A stretch of DNA of 64,000 nucleotides, taken from positions 930,001 through 994,000 of the forward strand of contig CAVVZB010000001.1 of assembly GCA_963752695.1 (NCBI GenBank). Direction: 5' to 3'. A program made the position numbers and the translations under genes. Below, piece by piece: positions 61,519 through 64,000 of this stretch (position 1 is its first letter; every line of letters begins with the position of its first letter). Source of the DNA: Bog-113 sp963752695. GTDB taxonomy: Bacteria > Acidobacteriota > Terriglobia > Bryobacterales > Bryobacteraceae. The notes below the pieces were generated by a model, which was given only the letters and a program-made list of their open reading frames with translations, searched no databases and was not told the origin of the DNA.

Positions 61519-62406
61519 TTATTGCTGGGTTTTCTTGTCCCGCGCCTGCTGCGACGACAGCCGCTGCAGCGTTTCAATGTCCCGGCGATGATCGCCCTCT
61601 TCGTCGTCCGGGGTTTCTAGAATAAAGGGTTTCGGTCGCAATTTGGGGTGATTGAGCAAACGCCCAAATCCCTCTATCCCGATGTGTCCCTTTCCAATGT
61701 TGGCATGGCGGTCAAGCCGCGATCCTAAAACGCCCCGTGAGTCATTGGCATGAATTAACTTGACGTGGCGCATTCCCAGCACGCGTTCGGCAGCGTCTAG
61801 CGTATCCGCCAAGCCTTGCTCCTTCGCAATGTCGAACCCCGAAGCATATAAGTGACAGGTGTCTAGGCAGTAGCCGATAGGCAAGCCGGATAGCCGCTTA
61901 CTCAAGGCCCGTATCTCCCGCAACTCCGCGAAGGTTCCGCCCATTTGCGCGCCCGCCCCTACCGTGTTCTCAATCAACACCGTTAGGTGCTCTAGTCGCA
62001 GCCCCTCGGCGGCATCGCGCAATCCCAGCACCAGAGCCGCCATCCCTTCCTCGCTCGAGTAAGACTTATGGTTTCCCGGATGCGTCACCAGGAACTCGGC
62101 CCCAATGCACACGGCACGCTCTAACTCGCCGCGAAACGCCTCGATCGACTTAGTCCGGATAATCGGGTCGAGCGAAGCCAAGTTGATTAGATAGCTCACG
62201 TGAATCGCCAGCGGATAAAGATCGAAGCGCTCCCGCGCATTTCGAAATAGCCGCACATCGTCAGGACTCAACGCCACTGTCCGCCAGGTGCGCGGACTTG
62301 CTGAGAAAATCTGAAACGTATTGGCTCCCAACTGTTTCGCGCGAATTGCAGCTTTTTCGAGAGATCCGGAACGAGAGGTGTGAATTCCAATACGCAGACC
62401 CGCCAT
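61519..62406 (-). CDS. nfo: Endonuclease IV
   Basis: A 295-residue AP endonuclease of base-excision repair. Trinuclear zinc ligands lie in family motifs: AIHVSYLIN, FLVTHPGNHKS, VLIENTVGAGAQMG, YCLDTCHLYASGFD, VKLIHANDSRG and RHANIGKGHIG. The N-terminus RIGIHTSRSGSLEKA is typical. It lies 12 bases from the start of leuS on the same strand and may be in the same transcript. Confidence 0.94.
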   Translation of the reverse strand: MAGLRIGIHTSRSGSLEKAAIRAKQLGANTFQIFSASPRTWRTVALSPDDVRLFRNARERFDLYPLAIHVSYLINLASLDPIIRTKSIEAFRGELERAVCIGAEFLVTHPGNHKSYSSEEGMAALVLGLRDAAEGLRLEHLTVLIENTVGAGAQMGGTFAELREIRALSKRLSGLPIGYCLDTCHLYASGFDIAKEQGLADTLDAAERVLGMRHVKLIHANDSRGVLGSRLDRHANIGKGHIGIEGFGRLLNHPKLRPKPFILETPDDEEGDHRRDIETLQRLSSQQARDKKTQQ

Positions 62407-62515
62407 GGTAACAGGTAAGTCAGCATCAAACAGTGCGTTTGTATATAGTTTCAGGTCATTGTTCTGCTAAACTAAACTACTCAAAGGGGCTTAGCTCAAA
62501 AAAGTATCGTCAGTC

Positions 62516-64000
62516 ATGGGACCGAAATTGACCACCGCCTTAATCGCAGGAACGGCGTTGTTGTGCGCCACTGTTTGCCTGCGTGCCGGGACGGACGATT
62601 GGATTTCGGCCGGACCTTTCGGCGGCAATGCCGAAGTGGTCGTCGCAAGCGCATCTGACCCGAATGTTCTTTTTGCCGGCACTAAAAACGCAACTATATT
62701 TTTGTCGAAAAACGCAGGCGAAACCTGGGAAGCCCTTTCATTTCCCCGGCAATATTCGTCCATGCTGCACACCCTGGTGATCGATCCGCGAAACCCCGCT
62801 GTTGTTTATGCGGCCATCGCCGACGAGCCCAGAACCGGTTTGTATCGCAGTGCGGATTTCGGCCACACTTGGAAGCCGTTGAATGGCATTGGCTCCGAAG
62901 AGGTCTACTCCCTCGCGTTTTTCAATCAGGATCCGCAGACTATGGTCGCGGGGCTTCGCCAAAGTGTCCAAGTGACTCATGACGGCGGCGCAACGTGGAA
63001 AGCCATCTCCACCCTGGAGAACCCCGACATGCAGCCGGTGGTATCGGTGGCGTTCGACCCTAGCGACATCAACACGATTTATGCCGGCACTCCTCGCCTG
63101 CCCTGGAAAACCGTCGATGGCGGCGCAAATTGGAATCTCATTGCCGAGGGCATGAGTACCGATTCCGATATCATTACCGTCCGCGTCGACAGCAGCAAGC
63201 CGTCTCGCGTGTTCATCGGCGCTTGCAGTGGTTTCTGGCACAGCAATAATCACGGCGAACTGTGGTCGAAGATGGCGGGCATTCCTTTCACCTCCCGGCG
63301 CACCTACGCATTCGTCCAGAACCCCGAGCACCCGGAGACAATCTTCGCCGGCACCAGCCGTGGCCTCTACCGCACTGTCGATGGCGGGGCTGCCTGGAAG
63401 CTGATTGCGCCTTACGAAATCAAGTCGCTATCCATGTCTGCGGGGCAACTCTATATCGCGACCGCCGACGCCGGGCTTTTCAAGAGTTCCGATGGCGGCG
63501 TCACGCTCAAATCCATCGACACCGGGTTTACCAGCCGCAACTTCTCCCGTGTAGCTGAAGCAGGCGAACATCTTTACGCTGGTACCGGTTTCGAGCAGGA
63601 TGCCGGAGCCGTCTTTGTCAGCGCGGATGGCGGCCTTCACTGGGATCGCATCAGTGAGCCTGCCCAACTCGGAAGTGAAAACGTGCTGGCGATCGCCCGC
63701 AGCCCGAAAGGCACACTGGTCGCCGCTACTTCCGGTTCGCTTCTGCGTTCGGTCGACGCGGGTAAGACTTGGGTCCGCCTGAAAGTGTCCCCGCCTCGCG
63801 TGACGTCGCTGATTGCTGTCCACCAGGGCTTTCTCGCCGGGACGGAATCCGGAATCTTTCGTAGTTCTGATGACGCATCTTCCTGGAAGCAGGTGATTAC
63901 CTCTGCCTCCACTACAAAAGAAGCAATTCATGGCCTCTTACGCGGTGGCTCTATCATCGCTGTTCTTGCCCATGGCATGCTGGTTTCCCAGGATGATGGT
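62516..64000 (+). CDS. BNR/Asp-box beta-propeller, 5' part
   Basis: An ATG at 62516 opens a frame of 495 codons with no stop to the window end. A weak signal-like segment (LIAGTALLCATVCLRAG) leads into propeller blades with repeated Asp-box turns: SKNAGETWEAL, SADFGHTWKPL, THDGGATWKAI, TVDGGANWNLI, SVDAGKTWVRL. Each blade also has a V/I-Y-AGT strand. This is the sialidase/sortilin-like (VPS10, BNR) fold, seen in secreted glycosidases and in non-enzymatic propellers. No catalytic set is visible so far, and the C-terminus is outside the window. Confidence 0.85.
   Translation, partial: MGPKLTTALIAGTALLCATVCLRAGTDDWISAGPFGGNAEVVVASASDPNVLFAGTKNATIFLSKNAGETWEALSFPRQYSSMLHTLVIDPRNPAVVYAAIADEPRTGLYRSADFGHTWKPLNGIGSEEVYSLAFFNQDPQTMVAGLRQSVQVTHDGGATWKAISTLENPDMQPVVSVAFDPSDINTIYAGTPRLPWKTVDGGANWNLIAEGMSTDSDIITVRVDSSKPSRVFIGACSGFWHSNNHGELWSKMAGIPFTSRRTYAFVQNPEHPETIFAGTSRGLYRTVDGGAAWKLIAPYEIKSLSMSAGQLYIATADAGLFKSSDGGVTLKSIDTGFTSRNFSRVAEAGEHLYAGTGFEQDAGAVFVSADGGLHWDRISEPAQLGSENVLAIARSPKGTLVAATSGSLLRSVDAGKTWVRLKVSPPRVTSLIAVHQGFLAGTESGIFRSSDDASSWKQVITSASTTKEAIHGLLRGGSIIAVLAHGMLVSQDDG

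Noticed and set aside
1..64000. tRNA, rRNA, CRISPR arrays, insertion sequences, prophage
   Set aside because: No cloverleaf-like intergenic sequence, repeat-spacer array, transposase or phage structural gene was seen in any gap or frame.

Overview
The window looks like a chromosomal piece of an Acidobacteriota genome, most likely the Bryobacterales/Solibacter side. This is inferred from gene families typical of that group: Oar-like TonB receptors with a carboxypeptidase-regulatory domain, ASPIC/UnbV (CRTAC1) proteins, DUF1080 and ThuA proteins, multihaem cytochromes joined to TPR repeats, a PEP-CTERM protein, and a high-GC sequence with many GTG and TTG starts. No rRNA, tRNA, CRISPR array, prophage or insertion sequence was recognised.

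Layout. 1-4.3 kb: end of a quinoprotein-like propeller, a Tat-exported aldo/keto reductase, a secreted protein of unknown role, a ThuA protein and a short remnant of a second ThuA copy. 4.3-10.6 kb, mostly minus strand: nadD and a cyclophilin, a decayed alpha/beta hydrolase, then purQ-purL-purF without a visible purS. 10.7-17 kb: a likely electrophile/quinone defence region (MhqO-like dioxygenase, MhqD-like hydrolase, Old Yellow Enzyme, acyltransferase, LysR regulator, SnoaL-like protein, quinone oxidoreductase). 17-22.6 kb: an ECF sigma factor with a membrane partner, lysA, and the housekeeping run rsfS-rlmH-accD-folC. 22.6-28.3 kb: a coiled-coil periplasmic protein, a DUF3179 gene interrupted by one in-frame TGA, a phosphatase, a baeRF-type ribosome-associated protein, DUF2076 and a receiver domain. 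28-33 kb: surface proteins (FG-GAP/BACON/SLH; PEP-CTERM) and a GNAT-like acyltransferase. 33-46 kb: secreted redox cluster with CRTAC1, two related seven-haem cytochromes, TPR proteins, a large TonB receptor and a haem/copper-monooxygenase/TPR fusion. 45.6-64 kb: two DUF1080 proteins, lipase maturation factor, FucP-type sugar transporter, ArsR-methyltransferase fusion facing ahcY, speA, plsC, a two-repeat secreted protein, an acyl-CoA ligase, an HD hydrolase, leuS, nfo and the start of a BNR-type propeller.

The most striking observation is the DUF3179 gene at 23526-24710 (minus). Its frame is open on both sides of a single TGA that sits at the first cysteine of the family's CxxC-type motif. 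Starting 9 bases after that TGA the mRNA can form a hairpin with a perfect 6-bp stem and a GGUCU loop, the loop sequence I recall from the Escherichia coli formate dehydrogenase SECIS element. This is best read as a selenoprotein with a UxxC redox motif. No selenocysteine machinery lies in the window, so the reading depends on the rest of the genome.
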